A stretch of 64,000 bases of DNA from NCBI RefSeq assembly GCF_046484155.1, contig NZ_JAWOBT010000133.1, positions 22,789 to 86,788 of the forward strand, given 5' to 3'. Each line of letters opens with the position of its first letter. Positions within the stretch are counted from its first letter, which is position 1. The notes under the pieces were generated by a model. It ran no database searches. It saw nothing but the letters and a program-made list of their open reading frames with translations, and was not told the DNA's origin. This document shows positions 24,840 through 33,466 of the stretch, in pieces. Position numbers and translations under genes: made by a program. The DNA comes from Alkalibacterium sp046484155 (GTDB lineage Bacteria; Bacillota; Bacilli; Lactobacillales; Carnobacteriaceae_A).

Positions 24840-25817
24840 ATGGCGAATCTTACAATGATTCAAGCAATCACGGAAGCACTTGATCAAGAAATGGCCCGTG
24901 ATGAAAAAGTCTTGGTGTTTGGTGAAGATGTAGGTAAAAACGGCGGTGTATTCCGTGCGACCCAAGGCCTTTTTGATAAATACGGTGAAAACCGCGTCAA
25001 TGATACTCCGCTTGCTGAATCTGGAATCGGTGGTATGGCATTTGGTTTAGCAGTTCAAGGCTTTCGTCCGGTAATGGAAATTCAATTCTTCGGTTTTGTA
25101 TTTGAAGTAATGGATTCTATTATTGGTCAAATGGCACGTACGCGTTACCGCACAGGTGGAAACCTGAATTTACCGGCTGTCATTCGCTCACCCTTCGGTG
25201 GTGGCGTTCATACACCAGAGATGCATGCAGATAGTCTGGAAGGATTACTAGCTCAGTCTCCTGGACTTAAAGTTGTTATCCCTTCAAACCCATATGATGC
25301 AAAAGGATTATTAACATCAGCAATTCGTGATCAGGATCCTGTATTTTTCTTGGAACACATGAAGTTATATCGTTCTTTCCGTGATGAAGTACCTGAAGAG
25401 CAGTACACTGTTCCTTTAGGTAAAGCGGGAGTTTCTAAAGAAGGTTCTGACGTTACTGTCGTAGCTTATGGTTACATGGTACGTGAGGCCCTTAAAGCAG
25501 CTGAAGAATTAGAAAAAGATGACGTTTCTGTCGAAGTTATTGATTTACGAACAGTGTCTCCGGTCGACTATGAAACAATTGTTGGATCTGTCGAGAAGAC
25601 TGGTCGTATGGTTATGGTTCAAGAAGCACAGCGTCAAGCTGGCGTAGGAAACACAGTTATTTCTGAAGTTTCCCAACGTGCTATTTTATCATTACAAGCA
25701 CCAATAGGTTTTGTATCGGCACCCGATACGATCTTCCCATTTGGTCAAGTTGAAAACCTCTGGTTACCAAATACTAAAGACATTATTGCGTCAATTAAAG
25801 AAACAGTAGAATTTTAA
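24840..25817 (+). CDS. pdhB: Pyruvate dehydrogenase E1 component, beta subunit
   Basis: 325 residues, the usual length. LVFGEDVGKNGGVFRATQGL, DTPLAESGIGGMAFGLAVQG and SPFGGGVHTPEMHADS are E1 beta signatures; the transketolase C-terminal domain (SDVTVVAYGYMVREALKAAE) follows. It completes the heterotetrameric E1 with PdhA. SD AAAGGAGAG is within the end of pdhA, which suggests coupling. A perfect palindrome lies between it and pdhC. Confidence 0.97.
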   Translation: MANLTMIQAITEALDQEMARDEKVLVFGEDVGKNGGVFRATQGLFDKYGENRVNDTPLAESGIGGMAFGLAVQGFRPVMEIQFFGFVFEVMDSIIGQMARTRYRTGGNLNLPAVIRSPFGGGVHTPEMHADSLEGLLAQSPGLKVVIPSNPYDAKGLLTSAIRDQDPVFFLEHMKLYRSFRDEVPEEQYTVPLGKAGVSKEGSDVTVVAYGYMVREALKAAEELEKDDVSVEVIDLRTVSPVDYETIVGSVEKTGRMVMVQEAQRQAGVGNTVISEVSQRAILSLQAPIGFVSAPDTIFPFGQVENLWLPNTKDIIASIKETVEF

Positions 25818-25841
25818 TAATTAAGTAAACAGACCCTAAAC

Positions 25842-25879
25842 AACATTCTCTGATTGGTTTAAACCAATCAGAGAATGTT
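25842..25879. promoter_or_regulatory. Perfect 38-bp palindrome between pdhB and pdhC
   Basis: AACATTCTCTGATTGGTTT (25842-25860) is followed directly by its exact reverse complement. No T tract follows, so it is not a standard terminator. In mRNA it would form a very stable hairpin within the operon, a plausible site of RNA processing or segment stabilisation. It could also act as partial terminator or a protein site in DNA. Confidence 0.75.
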
Positions 25880-25944
25880 GCATATTGATACGGAATCAAA
25901 CGAAAATAAAACTGAGATCATTTATAGAAGGGAAGAAAAAAATA

Positions 25945-27285
25945 ATGGCTTTTACATTTAAGCTCCCTGACGTTGGGGAAGGCATGGCTGAAGGCGAAAT
26001 CGTCAGCTGGTTAGTTTCTGAAGGAGACACAGTTGAAGAAGGCGATTCGATCGCTGAGATTCAGAATGATAAATCTGTTGAAGAATTAGCTTCTCCAGTC
26101 GATGGGAAAATTAAAAAATTCTTAGTAGAACCAGGTACAGTGGCATCTGTAGGTGATCCTATTGTTGAGATCGATTCAGAAGGACACGAAGATTCAACTG
26201 AAGAAGCACCTAAAGAAGCACCTGCTAAATCTGAAGCATCTTCTGAAGAGACTCCTGCCGAAACAGAAAAAACAGATTCAGCTCGATCCGAAGATGTTGC
26301 TTCTGGTGATGTAGTTAAAACCTCAGATCCTGATAAACATGTTTTAGCAATGCCGTCAGTTAGACAATATGCACGTGAAAAAGATGTAGATATCAGCTTA
26401 GTCGAAGCGACCGGAAAAGGTGGGCGTACGACGAGTGAAGATATCGATAACTTCTTGCAAGGTGGAGGAGAAAAAGCTTCTACTCAAGAAACGGCTGCTC
26501 CAGAAACAGCTGCGACTGAATCCAAAGGAACAACACCTGCTGTTTCTGCTGAAGCTAAACCATTTAAATCTAGTCGTTCTGACGAAGAAACCAGAGAAAA
26601 AATGACTACAACACGTAAAGCTATTGCTAAAGCAATGGTTAACAGTAGCCTGACTATACCATCGGTTTCATTGTTTGACGAAGTTGATGTAACTAAGTTA
26701 ATGGCTCACCGTACTAAATTCAAAACAGTTGCTGCAGAACAGGATGTTAAATTAACATTCCTACCTTATGTAGTTAAAGCAATAATCGCTGTTATGAAGA
26801 AATTCCCAGCACTCAACTCATCTATCGATGATACGACTGATGAAGTTGTGTATAAAAACTACTTCAATATTGGTATTGCTGCTGATACAGAACAAGGATT
26901 ATATGTTCCGGTCGTAGCTGATGCTGATAAGAAATCAATGTTCAGTATTGCTTCTGAAATTACTGAATTGGGTGGTAAAGCGCATGAAGGCAAACTGAAA
27001 TCCAGTGATATGGGTGATGGTTCGATCTCGATTTCAAATATCGGTTCTGTAGGTGGTGGTTGGTTCACGCCAATTATTAACTATCCAGAAGTGGCTATAT
27101 TAGGTGTTGGACGTATCGCTAAAAAAGCAATCGTAAATGACGAAGGCGAAATAGTTGCTGCCCCAATGCTAGCATTGTCATTAGTTTTCGATCATCGTGT
27201 TATTGACGGAGCAACAGGTCAAAAAGCAATGAACGAACTAAAACGTCTGTTAGCAGATCCTGAATTATTATTAATGGAAGGATAA
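25945..27285 (+). CDS. pdhC: Pyruvate dehydrogenase E2, dihydrolipoamide acetyltransferase
   Basis: 446 residues. One lipoyl domain (residues 1-78) with lipoyl Lys43 in IQNDKSVEEL. An Ala/Glu/Thr-rich linker follows, then the E1/E3-binding domain at about 130-172 (AMPSVRQYAREKDVDISLVE, GKGGRTTSEDIDNFL). A second flexible linker precedes the catalytic domain, which ends with the active-site stretch LVFDHRVIDGATG. ATG 25945 follows AGAAGGGAAG and starts directly on the lipoyl fold; an upstream in-frame start at 25885 adds 20 residues ahead of the SD and is rejected. Confidence 0.96.
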   Translation: MAFTFKLPDVGEGMAEGEIVSWLVSEGDTVEEGDSIAEIQNDKSVEELASPVDGKIKKFLVEPGTVASVGDPIVEIDSEGHEDSTEEAPKEAPAKSEASSEETPAETEKTDSARSEDVASGDVVKTSDPDKHVLAMPSVRQYAREKDVDISLVEATGKGGRTTSEDIDNFLQGGGEKASTQETAAPETAATESKGTTPAVSAEAKPFKSSRSDEETREKMTTTRKAIAKAMVNSSLTIPSVSLFDEVDVTKLMAHRTKFKTVAAEQDVKLTFLPYVVKAIIAVMKKFPALNSSIDDTTDEVVYKNYFNIGIAADTEQGLYVPVVADADKKSMFSIASEITELGGKAHEGKLKSSDMGDGSISISNIGSVGGGWFTPIINYPEVAILGVGRIAKKAIVNDEGEIVAAPMLALSLVFDHRVIDGATGQKAMNELKRLLADPELLLMEG

Positions 27286-27297
27286 GGTGAAACAAAA

Positions 27298-28704
27298 ATG
27301 GTAGTAGGAGATTTCGCAATTGAACTAGATACAGTAGTTATAGGAGCTGGACCTGGTGGGTACGTTGCAGCTATTCGTGCAGCACAAATGGGACAAAAAG
27401 TAGCTATTATCGAAAAAGAATTTATTGGTGGCGTATGTTTAAATGTTGGATGTATTCCTTCTAAAGCATTAATCGCTGCTGGTCATAAATATCAGGAATC
27501 ACTTGATTCGACTGCTTTTGGTGTTACTTCTGAAAACGTAAAAATTGATTTTACTAAAACGCAGAAGTGGAAAGATACGAAAGTTGTTAACAAATTAACT
27601 AAAGGTGTAGAAGCTCTGCTCAAAAAAAATAAAGTTGAGATTTTATTTGGAGAAGCATTCTTCGTTGATGAAAACACGTTGCGTGTAATGAAAGAGGATA
27701 GTGCTCAAACATATTCCTTTAACAACGCTATCGTCGCAACAGGTAGCCGTCCAATTCAAATTCCTGGTTTCAAATTCAGTGACCGTGTATTAGATTCTAC
27801 GGGCGCATTGAACTTACCAGAAATTCCTAAAAAAATGGCTATTGTTGGAGGAGGCTACATTGGTTCTGAATTAGCGGGTGCTTATGCTAACTTAGGTACT
27901 GAAGTAACTATCTTGGAAGGTCTTCCTTCAATCTTGAACGGTTTTGATAAAGACATGGTTAAACTTGTTGAGAAGAACTTCAAATCAAAAGGTGTTAAAA
28001 TCTTTACTGAAGCAATGGCTAAAGAGTCGACTGTTACAGATAATGGCGTAACGGTTAAATATGAAGTTAAAGGAGAAGAAAAATCTCTTGATGTGGATTA
28101 TGTATTAGTTACAGTTGGACGTAAACCTAACACTGATGAACTTGGCTTGGAACAAGCAAGTGTTAAAGTTAGCGAACGCGGTTTAATCGAAGTTAATGAA
28201 CAAGGCCGATCAAACATTGAAAGCATTTATGCTGTTGGTGATGTGGTTCCAGGACCAGCATTAGCCCATAAAGCAAGTTATGAAGCTAAAATTGCTGCTG
28301 AAGCAATCTCAGGCAAAAAAGTAGCTGTGGATTACCGTGCACTACCTGCAGTTGCCTTTACAAATCCGGAAATTGCATCTGTTGGATTGACAGAGAGCGA
28401 AGCAAAAGAAAAGGGATTAGAAGTAAAAGTTACAAAATTCCCACTTGGTGGTAATGGTCGGGCATTATCTTTAAACGCTACTGAAGGTTTCGTACGTTTA
28501 GTAACAACTAAGGAAGATAATGTCATTGTCGGCGGTCAAGTAGCAGGAATCAATGCCTCTGATATCATTGCTGAAATTGGTTTAGCTGTTGAAAGCGGAA
28601 TGAATGCGGAAGATATCGCATTAACTATTCATGGACATCCTTCACTTAGTGAAGTTGTCATGGATGCTGCTGAAGCTGCTTTAGGTATGCCAATTCACAT
28701 GTGA
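27298..28704 (+). CDS. pdhD: Dihydrolipoyl dehydrogenase (E3)
   Basis: 468 residues. FAD-binding VVIGAGPGGYVAAIRAAQMG, redox-active disulfide Cys47/Cys52 in GGVCLNVGCIPSKA, NAD-binding MAIVGGGYIGSELAGAYANL and the C-terminal catalytic His-Glu region TIHGHPSLSEVV. It reoxidises the lipoyl groups of PdhC and makes NADH. SD AAGGTGA is 12 bases after pdhC. Last gene of the operon, closed by a strong terminator. Confidence 0.97.
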   Translation: MVVGDFAIELDTVVIGAGPGGYVAAIRAAQMGQKVAIIEKEFIGGVCLNVGCIPSKALIAAGHKYQESLDSTAFGVTSENVKIDFTKTQKWKDTKVVNKLTKGVEALLKKNKVEILFGEAFFVDENTLRVMKEDSAQTYSFNNAIVATGSRPIQIPGFKFSDRVLDSTGALNLPEIPKKMAIVGGGYIGSELAGAYANLGTEVTILEGLPSILNGFDKDMVKLVEKNFKSKGVKIFTEAMAKESTVTDNGVTVKYEVKGEEKSLDVDYVLVTVGRKPNTDELGLEQASVKVSERGLIEVNEQGRSNIESIYAVGDVVPGPALAHKASYEAKIAAEAISGKKVAVDYRALPAVAFTNPEIASVGLTESEAKEKGLEVKVTKFPLGGNGRALSLNATEGFVRLVTTKEDNVIVGGQVAGINASDIIAEIGLAVESGMNAEDIALTIHGHPSLSEVVMDAAEAALGMPIHM

Positions 28705-28724
28705 TAATAAAAATTAGATTGACG

Positions 28725-28766
28725 AGAGATTCTCAGCTAATAAAGCTGAGAATCTCTTTGTTTTTT
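28725..28766 (+). terminator. Terminator of the pdh operon
   Basis: AGAGATTCTCAGCT (28725-28738) pairs perfectly with AGCTGAGAATCTCT (28744-28757), followed by TTGTTTTTT. Confidence 0.95.
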
Positions 28767-28825
28767 GCTTTTTCCTGCCTTCTCATTTAAACTTAGGTTA
28801 GAGAAGCGTGAAATGAGGAACGATT

Positions 28826-29605
28826 ATGCCAGAGAATTTTACGAGCAGAGATAAAACCATAAAAAAATGGATCGATGAAATTAGTAGGGTTGTCTTAAAT
28901 AATATAGATTCTCAGCTTGAAATTGAACAAAAAACAGCGCCTAATGATTTAGTTACCAATATGGATAAATGGGTAGAGAAAGAACTCGTTAAAAAGATCC
29001 GCACTACTTTCCCTTCGGATCGTATTCTGGGTGAAGAAGGTTTTGGAGATGCTATCGAAGATATGAATGGGACGGTATGGTTTATAGATCCTATAGATGG
29101 CACATTGAATTTTATTTTACAAAATGAAAATTTTGCTTTAATGCTAGCTGTCTACGAAGATGGTATAGCAATACAAAGCTATATTTTCGATGTCACTCTG
29201 AACAGATTGTATTCCGCAATCAAAGGCGAAGGTGTCAGTTGTAACGGACAACGATTGCCGGAACCCTATGATGCGGCATTAGAAGAAGGGATATTAGCCA
29301 CTAACTCTAGTATTATGATTGAAGAGAAATATGATCATATAAGAAAGATAGCTAAAGAGAGTTTAGGATTGAGGTTAGTCGGCTCTGCTGGGCTTGAAAG
29401 TGTAGAAGTTGCTAAAGGAAGCATCGTTGCTTACATTGCGACAAATTTAAAACCTTGGGATGTGGCTCCCGGTCTTTTATTCATGCAGGAACTTGGACTA
29501 AAAGCAACACAATTTAATAATGAACCATTAGATTTACTCAATAATAATAATATTATTTTTGCAACCAACAAAGCACATGAGGAAATTATTAAGCTTATAA
29601 ATTAA
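28826..29605 (+). CDS. Inositol monophosphatase family protein
   Basis: 259 residues with the Mg-dependent phosphatase motifs: Glu70/Glu71 in ILGEEGFGD, WFIDPIDGTLNF with Asp88 and Asp91, and the C-terminal LKPWDVAPGLLFMQELG. Family members hydrolyse inositol phosphates, fructose-1,6-bisphosphate, PAP or NADP. Gram-positive YktC-type enzymes are the closest match by length. No inositol genes are nearby, so the substrate is open. SD GAGGAACG precedes ATG 28826. Confidence 0.88.
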   Translation: MPENFTSRDKTIKKWIDEISRVVLNNIDSQLEIEQKTAPNDLVTNMDKWVEKELVKKIRTTFPSDRILGEEGFGDAIEDMNGTVWFIDPIDGTLNFILQNENFALMLAVYEDGIAIQSYIFDVTLNRLYSAIKGEGVSCNGQRLPEPYDAALEEGILATNSSIMIEEKYDHIRKIAKESLGLRLVGSAGLESVEVAKGSIVAYIATNLKPWDVAPGLLFMQELGLKATQFNNEPLDLLNNNNIIFATNKAHEEIIKLIN

Positions 29606-29620
29606 AAGCAAAGTATTAGC

Positions 29621-29650
29621 TTGTAATTTCATTTGTATTAGTGTTATAAT
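29621..29650 (+). promoter_or_regulatory. Predicted promoter for typA
   Basis: TTGTAA at 29621-29626, an 18-base spacer and TATAAT at 29645-29650. The ~135-base leader that follows contains two hairpins: ATTCTTGA (29688-29695) with TCAAGAAT (29707-29714), and TGTTC with GAACA (29718-29735). Confidence 0.65.
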
Positions 29651-29789
29651 ATCTGGGGCAACAATATAGGATATTTGGAGAGCATTTATTCTTGAGTGTG
29701 AATCTATCAAGAATTAATGTTCTTTATAATGAACATAAGCGAAAGTGATAAACAATAAACTAGATTCAGCGTAAGGAATTCGGAGGAAT

Positions 29790-31625
29790 ATGATGAAAAG
29801 AAGAGACGATATAAGAAACATCGCAATAATAGCTCACGTTGACCACGGTAAAACGACATTAGTAGATGAGTTGTTGAAACAGTCTGATACATTAGAGGCT
29901 CACAATCAATTAAACGAAAGAGCCATGGACTCTAACGATCTTGAAAAAGAACGTGGCATCACTATACTCGCTAAAAATACAGCAGTTAGATATGATAACC
30001 ACCATATTAATATTTTAGATACTCCAGGACACGCTGACTTCGGTGGAGAAGTTGAACGAATCATGAAAATGGTAGATGGAGTAATTCTTGTTGTAGATGC
30101 TTATGAAGGAACAATGCCTCAAACACGTTTTGTTCTCAAAAAAGCATTGGAAATGAAATTAAGACCTATCGTTGTCGTTAATAAAATCGATAAAGATACT
30201 GCTCGACCAGCAGAAGTTGTCGATGAAGTTGTCGATTTGCTGATAGAATTGGATGCAGATGAAGATCAACTAGATTTTCCAGTAATCTATGCATCTGCCA
30301 TCAACGGAACAAGTAGTCTTTCACCTGAGCTTGAAGATCAGGAAAATACTATGAAACCTGTTTTTGAGAGCATACTAAAAGAAGTTCCTGCTCCCATTGA
30401 TAACAGTGACGAACCTTTACAGTTCCAAGTATCACTACTCGATTATAACGATTATGTCGGAAGAATTGGTATTGGACGAGTATTCAGAGGTAAAATCAAA
30501 GTTGGAGACAACGTTACTTTAAGTAAATTAGACGGTTCAACGAAAGATTTCCGTGTAACGAAACTAAATGGTTTCTTTGGTCTTAAACGTTTAGAAATTC
30601 AAGAGGCTAAAGCCGGTGATTTAATTGCCGTTTCAGGTTTTGAAGATATTTTTGTAGGAGAAACAGTAACGCCAGTTGATCATGTTGATCCGTTGCCAAT
30701 TTTACACATTGATGAGCCGACTTTACAAATGACTTTCTTAGTGAACAACTCTCCTTTTGCAGGTAGAGAAGGTAAATGGGTCACGTCTAGAAAAATTGAA
30801 GAACGCTTGATGATGCAACTGCAAACAGATGTATCGCTTCGGATAGAACCAACGGAATCTCCTGATGCATGGATTGTTTCAGGACGTGGCGAACTTCATC
30901 TATCCATTTTAATAGAAAACATGCGTCGAGAAGGATTCGAACTGCAAGTATCTCGACCAGAAGTTATTATTAAAGAAATAGATGGACGTAAGCATGAGCC
31001 TTTTGAACGTGTTCAAATCGACACACCAGAAGAATATATGGGCTCAGTGATTGAGAATTTAAGTGAGAGAAAAGCAGAAATGCAAGACATGATTCATACA
31101 GGAAATGGACAGGTTCGCATGATTTTCTTAGCACCTGCTCGAGGATTGATTGGGTTTACAAATGATTTCTTATCTATTACACGTGGCTATGGTATCTTAA
31201 ACCATACGTTCGATCAGTATCTGCCACTCTTGTCAGGAAAAACTGGGGAACGTCGTTATGGTGCCTTAGTGTCAATGGAAAATGGCGTAGCAACAACATA
31301 CGGCATCATGAACATTGAAGACCGTGGTGTTATCTTTGTTGAACCGGGTACAGAAGTTTATGCTGGTATGATTGTCGGTCAGAACAACAGAGATAGCGAT
31401 ATTGCTGTTAACTTGACTAAAGAAAAACAGAAAACCAATGTGCGTTCAGCAAATAAAGACCAGACGAATGTTATCAAACGTCCACGTAAGTTAACGCTTG
31501 AAGAATCACTTGAATTCTTAGCGGACGATGAGTATTGTGAAGTAACTCCAGAGTCTATTCGTTTAAGAAAGAAAATTCTTAATAAAAACGAACGAGAGAA
31601 AGCCTCAAAGCGTTCAATTAAATAA
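29790..31625 (+). CDS. typA: Translational GTPase TypA/BipA
   Basis: 611 residues. G motifs: AHVDHGKTTL (P loop), ERGITI (switch), DTPGHADFGG, VVNKIDKD and, near 170, SAINGTSS. The EF-G-like domains follow and the BipA-specific C-terminal domain contains FLAPARGLIGFTNDFLSITR and YGALVSMENGVATTYGI. It binds ribosomes under stress and low temperature and aids assembly of the large subunit. SD CGGAGGAAT; two adjacent ATGs, 29790 and 29793, of which the second has better spacing. Confidence 0.96.
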   Translation: MMKRRDDIRNIAIIAHVDHGKTTLVDELLKQSDTLEAHNQLNERAMDSNDLEKERGITILAKNTAVRYDNHHINILDTPGHADFGGEVERIMKMVDGVILVVDAYEGTMPQTRFVLKKALEMKLRPIVVVNKIDKDTARPAEVVDEVVDLLIELDADEDQLDFPVIYASAINGTSSLSPELEDQENTMKPVFESILKEVPAPIDNSDEPLQFQVSLLDYNDYVGRIGIGRVFRGKIKVGDNVTLSKLDGSTKDFRVTKLNGFFGLKRLEIQEAKAGDLIAVSGFEDIFVGETVTPVDHVDPLPILHIDEPTLQMTFLVNNSPFAGREGKWVTSRKIEERLMMQLQTDVSLRIEPTESPDAWIVSGRGELHLSILIENMRREGFELQVSRPEVIIKEIDGRKHEPFERVQIDTPEEYMGSVIENLSERKAEMQDMIHTGNGQVRMIFLAPARGLIGFTNDFLSITRGYGILNHTFDQYLPLLSGKTGERRYGALVSMENGVATTYGIMNIEDRGVIFVEPGTEVYAGMIVGQNNRDSDIAVNLTKEKQKTNVRSANKDQTNVIKRPRKLTLEESLEFLADDEYCEVTPESIRLRKKILNKNEREKASKRSIK

Positions 31626-31735
31626 TTAAATGAGAACAAAATCGTAACTCATTTCTTTTACATTTCCAAATAAGTAGAGTTGTGATATACTTGTAAAAAG
31701 AAAGCTATGGTAATAGTTTGAGGAAGGATATGCTT

Positions 31736-32011
31736 ATGGATCAATTACAGATTGCTCTTGCTAAAGATGTTTTAAATGAAGATGCTAAACAAATAGCTTC
31801 TTTGATTGAAAATCAGCAACATTTATGTATGTCTTGTCCCGCTTTTGAAGAAGTTATCGATACTCAAATGTTTGGTTTTTCAAAAAAGATCGAGTTTGCC
31901 ATTGCTATGGATATGATTGCTGAAGAAAAAGGGCATTTGATGTTGAGTTCATTAGAAAAACATTTAAATGATTTATACACAGATGCTTTTAATTCCAATA
32001 AAAATGATTAA
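31736..32011 (+). CDS. ylaN: YlaN family protein (DUF1507)
   Basis: 91 residues from the ATG that best fits the SD AGGAAGGA; TTG 31718 and ATG 31730 lie upstream in frame. QCPLYEEVLDTQMFG-like core (MSCPAFEEVIDTQMFGFSKK) is the YlaN signature. In Bacillus YlaN has been linked to the Fur iron response. Two cysteines in the core (CMSC) are kept here. It sits after typA, as in B. subtilis. Confidence 0.88.
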   Translation: MDQLQIALAKDVLNEDAKQIASLIENQQHLCMSCPAFEEVIDTQMFGFSKKIEFAIAMDMIAEEKGHLMLSSLEKHLNDLYTDAFNSNKND

Positions 32012-32018
32012 ATATTTT

Positions 32019-32051
32019 AAAAGTCCCTCTCGTGTAGAGGGACTTTTTTGT
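32019..32051 (+). terminator. Terminator after ylaN
   Basis: AAAAGTCCCTCT (32019-32030) pairs perfectly with AGAGGGACTTTT (32036-32047), ending in a T run. A TATAAT at 32052-32057 just after it may begin the next transcript. Confidence 0.93.
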
Positions 32052-32083
32052 TATAATGAATAAAATTGAAGAAGGTGAATGTA

Positions 32084-32392
32084 TTGGATCAAGAAATAAG
32101 TTCTAGAGTCGGATTAGTTGTGTGGTTATATACCACGAAATATGTTAACAAATTAAAACGTTATGGCTTAGTGCATTACGTCTCTAAAAACATGAATTAT
32201 GCAATCATTTATGTCGACCGGGAAGAAAAAGAAGTCATTAAAAATACGATTGCTAAGCAACACTTCGTGAGAAAAGTAGAAGATTCATATCAATGTGAAC
32301 TTCCTAAAACATTTGATGGCATACTTGATGAAGTCGTGGCGTTATCAAAAAAAGTTAAAGATGATAGTCTGATGAATGGTATTTCTAATTAA
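32084..32392 (+). CDS. ylbG: YlbG family protein (DUF2129)
   Basis: 102 residues if it begins at TTG 32084, which sits 6-7 bases after GAAGGTG and gives an N-terminus like B. subtilis YlbG. In-frame TTG 32066 and GTG 32075 are alternatives. GLVVWLYTTKYVNKLKRYGL and HYVSKNMNYAIIYVDREEK are the family core. A soluble protein of unknown function, found next to rsmD as in other Firmicutes. Confidence 0.85.
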   Translation: MDQEISSRVGLVVWLYTTKYVNKLKRYGLVHYVSKNMNYAIIYVDREEKEVIKNTIAKQHFVRKVEDSYQCELPKTFDGILDEVVALSKKVKDDSLMNGISN

Positions 32393-32411
32393 CCGTAAAG
32401 GATGGACTTGA

Positions 32412-32972
32412 ATGAGAATAATATCAGGAGAATACGGTGGAAGAAAATTGAAAGCGGTAAGTGGTGAAAACACTCGTCCCACAACAGATAAAGTTAAAGA
32501 ATCATTATTTCATATGATCGGTCCTTACTTTGATGGTGGGCATGCACTGGATCTATATGCCGGTAGTGGCGCTTTAGGTATCGAAGCCGTTTCTAGAGGG
32601 ATGGATAAAGCTTATTTAGTTGATAATAACATTTTAGCCATCAAAACAATCGAAGAAAATATAAGCATAACGAAAGAACCCGAAAAATTTGTGGTCTGGA
32701 AGAAGAATGACCATCAAGCCATTGAACGTTTAGGCCAAATGAATGAATCGTTTGATTTGATTTTACTCGATCCCCCTTATGCTAAGCAGAAATTGGAGTC
32801 AATTATTAAACAGCTGATAGATAATCAATTGTTAAATAATTATGCCGTTATCGTTTGTGAAACCGATAAGGCTGTTTCCTTAGAGCTTAGTGGGGATTCT
32901 TTAAGACTTATTAAAGACAAAGTTTTTGGAAAAACCAAAGTTACTTTGTATGAATGGGTGGAGAGCTTATGA
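32412..32972 (+). CDS. rsmD: 16S rRNA (guanine(966)-N(2))-methyltransferase RsmD
   Basis: 186 residues. N-terminal MRIISGEYGGRKLKAV, then RPTTDKVKESLFHMI, the SAM-binding motif ALDLYAGSGALGIEAVSRG and the catalytic DPPY at 120-123. It methylates G966 of 16S rRNA. The stop codon overlaps the coaD start (ATGA), a coupling seen in many Firmicutes. Confidence 0.95.
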   Translation: MRIISGEYGGRKLKAVSGENTRPTTDKVKESLFHMIGPYFDGGHALDLYAGSGALGIEAVSRGMDKAYLVDNNILAIKTIEENISITKEPEKFVVWKKNDHQAIERLGQMNESFDLILLDPPYAKQKLESIIKQLIDNQLLNNYAVIVCETDKAVSLELSGDSLRLIKDKVFGKTKVTLYEWVESL

Positions 32973-33466
32973 GAAGGGCCCTTTATGTAGGCAGTTTTGA
33001 CCCTTTGACTTACGGTCATTTAAACATTTTAGAAAGAGCTGCACGATTGGTGGATGAGTTGATCATTGTAGTAAGTGCAAGTACAGCAAAACAGTACTTA
33101 TTCACTACAGAAGAAAGAGTTAAAATGATAGAAGCTGTAATAGAAGAAGAAGGCTTAACTAATTGTCAGATCATCGCCTATGATGGATTGACTGTCAATC
33201 TAGCGCATGAAAAGAACCTAAATATACTCATTCGAGGAATACGTTCTGTCAAAGACTTTGAATATGAAAGAGATATTTCTGACTTAAATGCAATGCAGGA
33301 TAAATCGATCGAAACGGTTTGCCTGATTTCAGACGCGAAGTATCAGTCTATCAGCTCTACTATGGTTAAGGAAATTGCTCATTACGGTGGTAATATAGAT
33401 GGTTTAGTACCTCGACTTGTGGGGGATAAATTGAGAAATGCCTTACTGAAGGTGGATAAGAAATAG
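32969..33466 (+). CDS. coaD: Phosphopantetheine adenylyltransferase
   Basis: 165 residues. The nucleotidyltransferase motif GSFDPLTYGH (8-17) carries the TxGH-type signature, and SISSTMVKEIA is the ISSTxxR-like C-terminal motif with Lys in the Arg position region. It makes dephospho-CoA from 4'-phosphopantetheine, the penultimate CoA step. ATG 32969 overlaps rsmD by 4 bases and its SD GGTGGAGAG lies in rsmD. The stop overlaps the next gene by one base. Confidence 0.95.
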   Translation: MRRALYVGSFDPLTYGHLNILERAARLVDELIIVVSASTAKQYLFTTEERVKMIEAVIEEEGLTNCQIIAYDGLTVNLAHEKNLNILIRGIRSVKDFEYERDISDLNAMQDKSIETVCLISDAKYQSISSTMVKEIAHYGGNIDGLVPRLVGDKLRNALLKVDKK

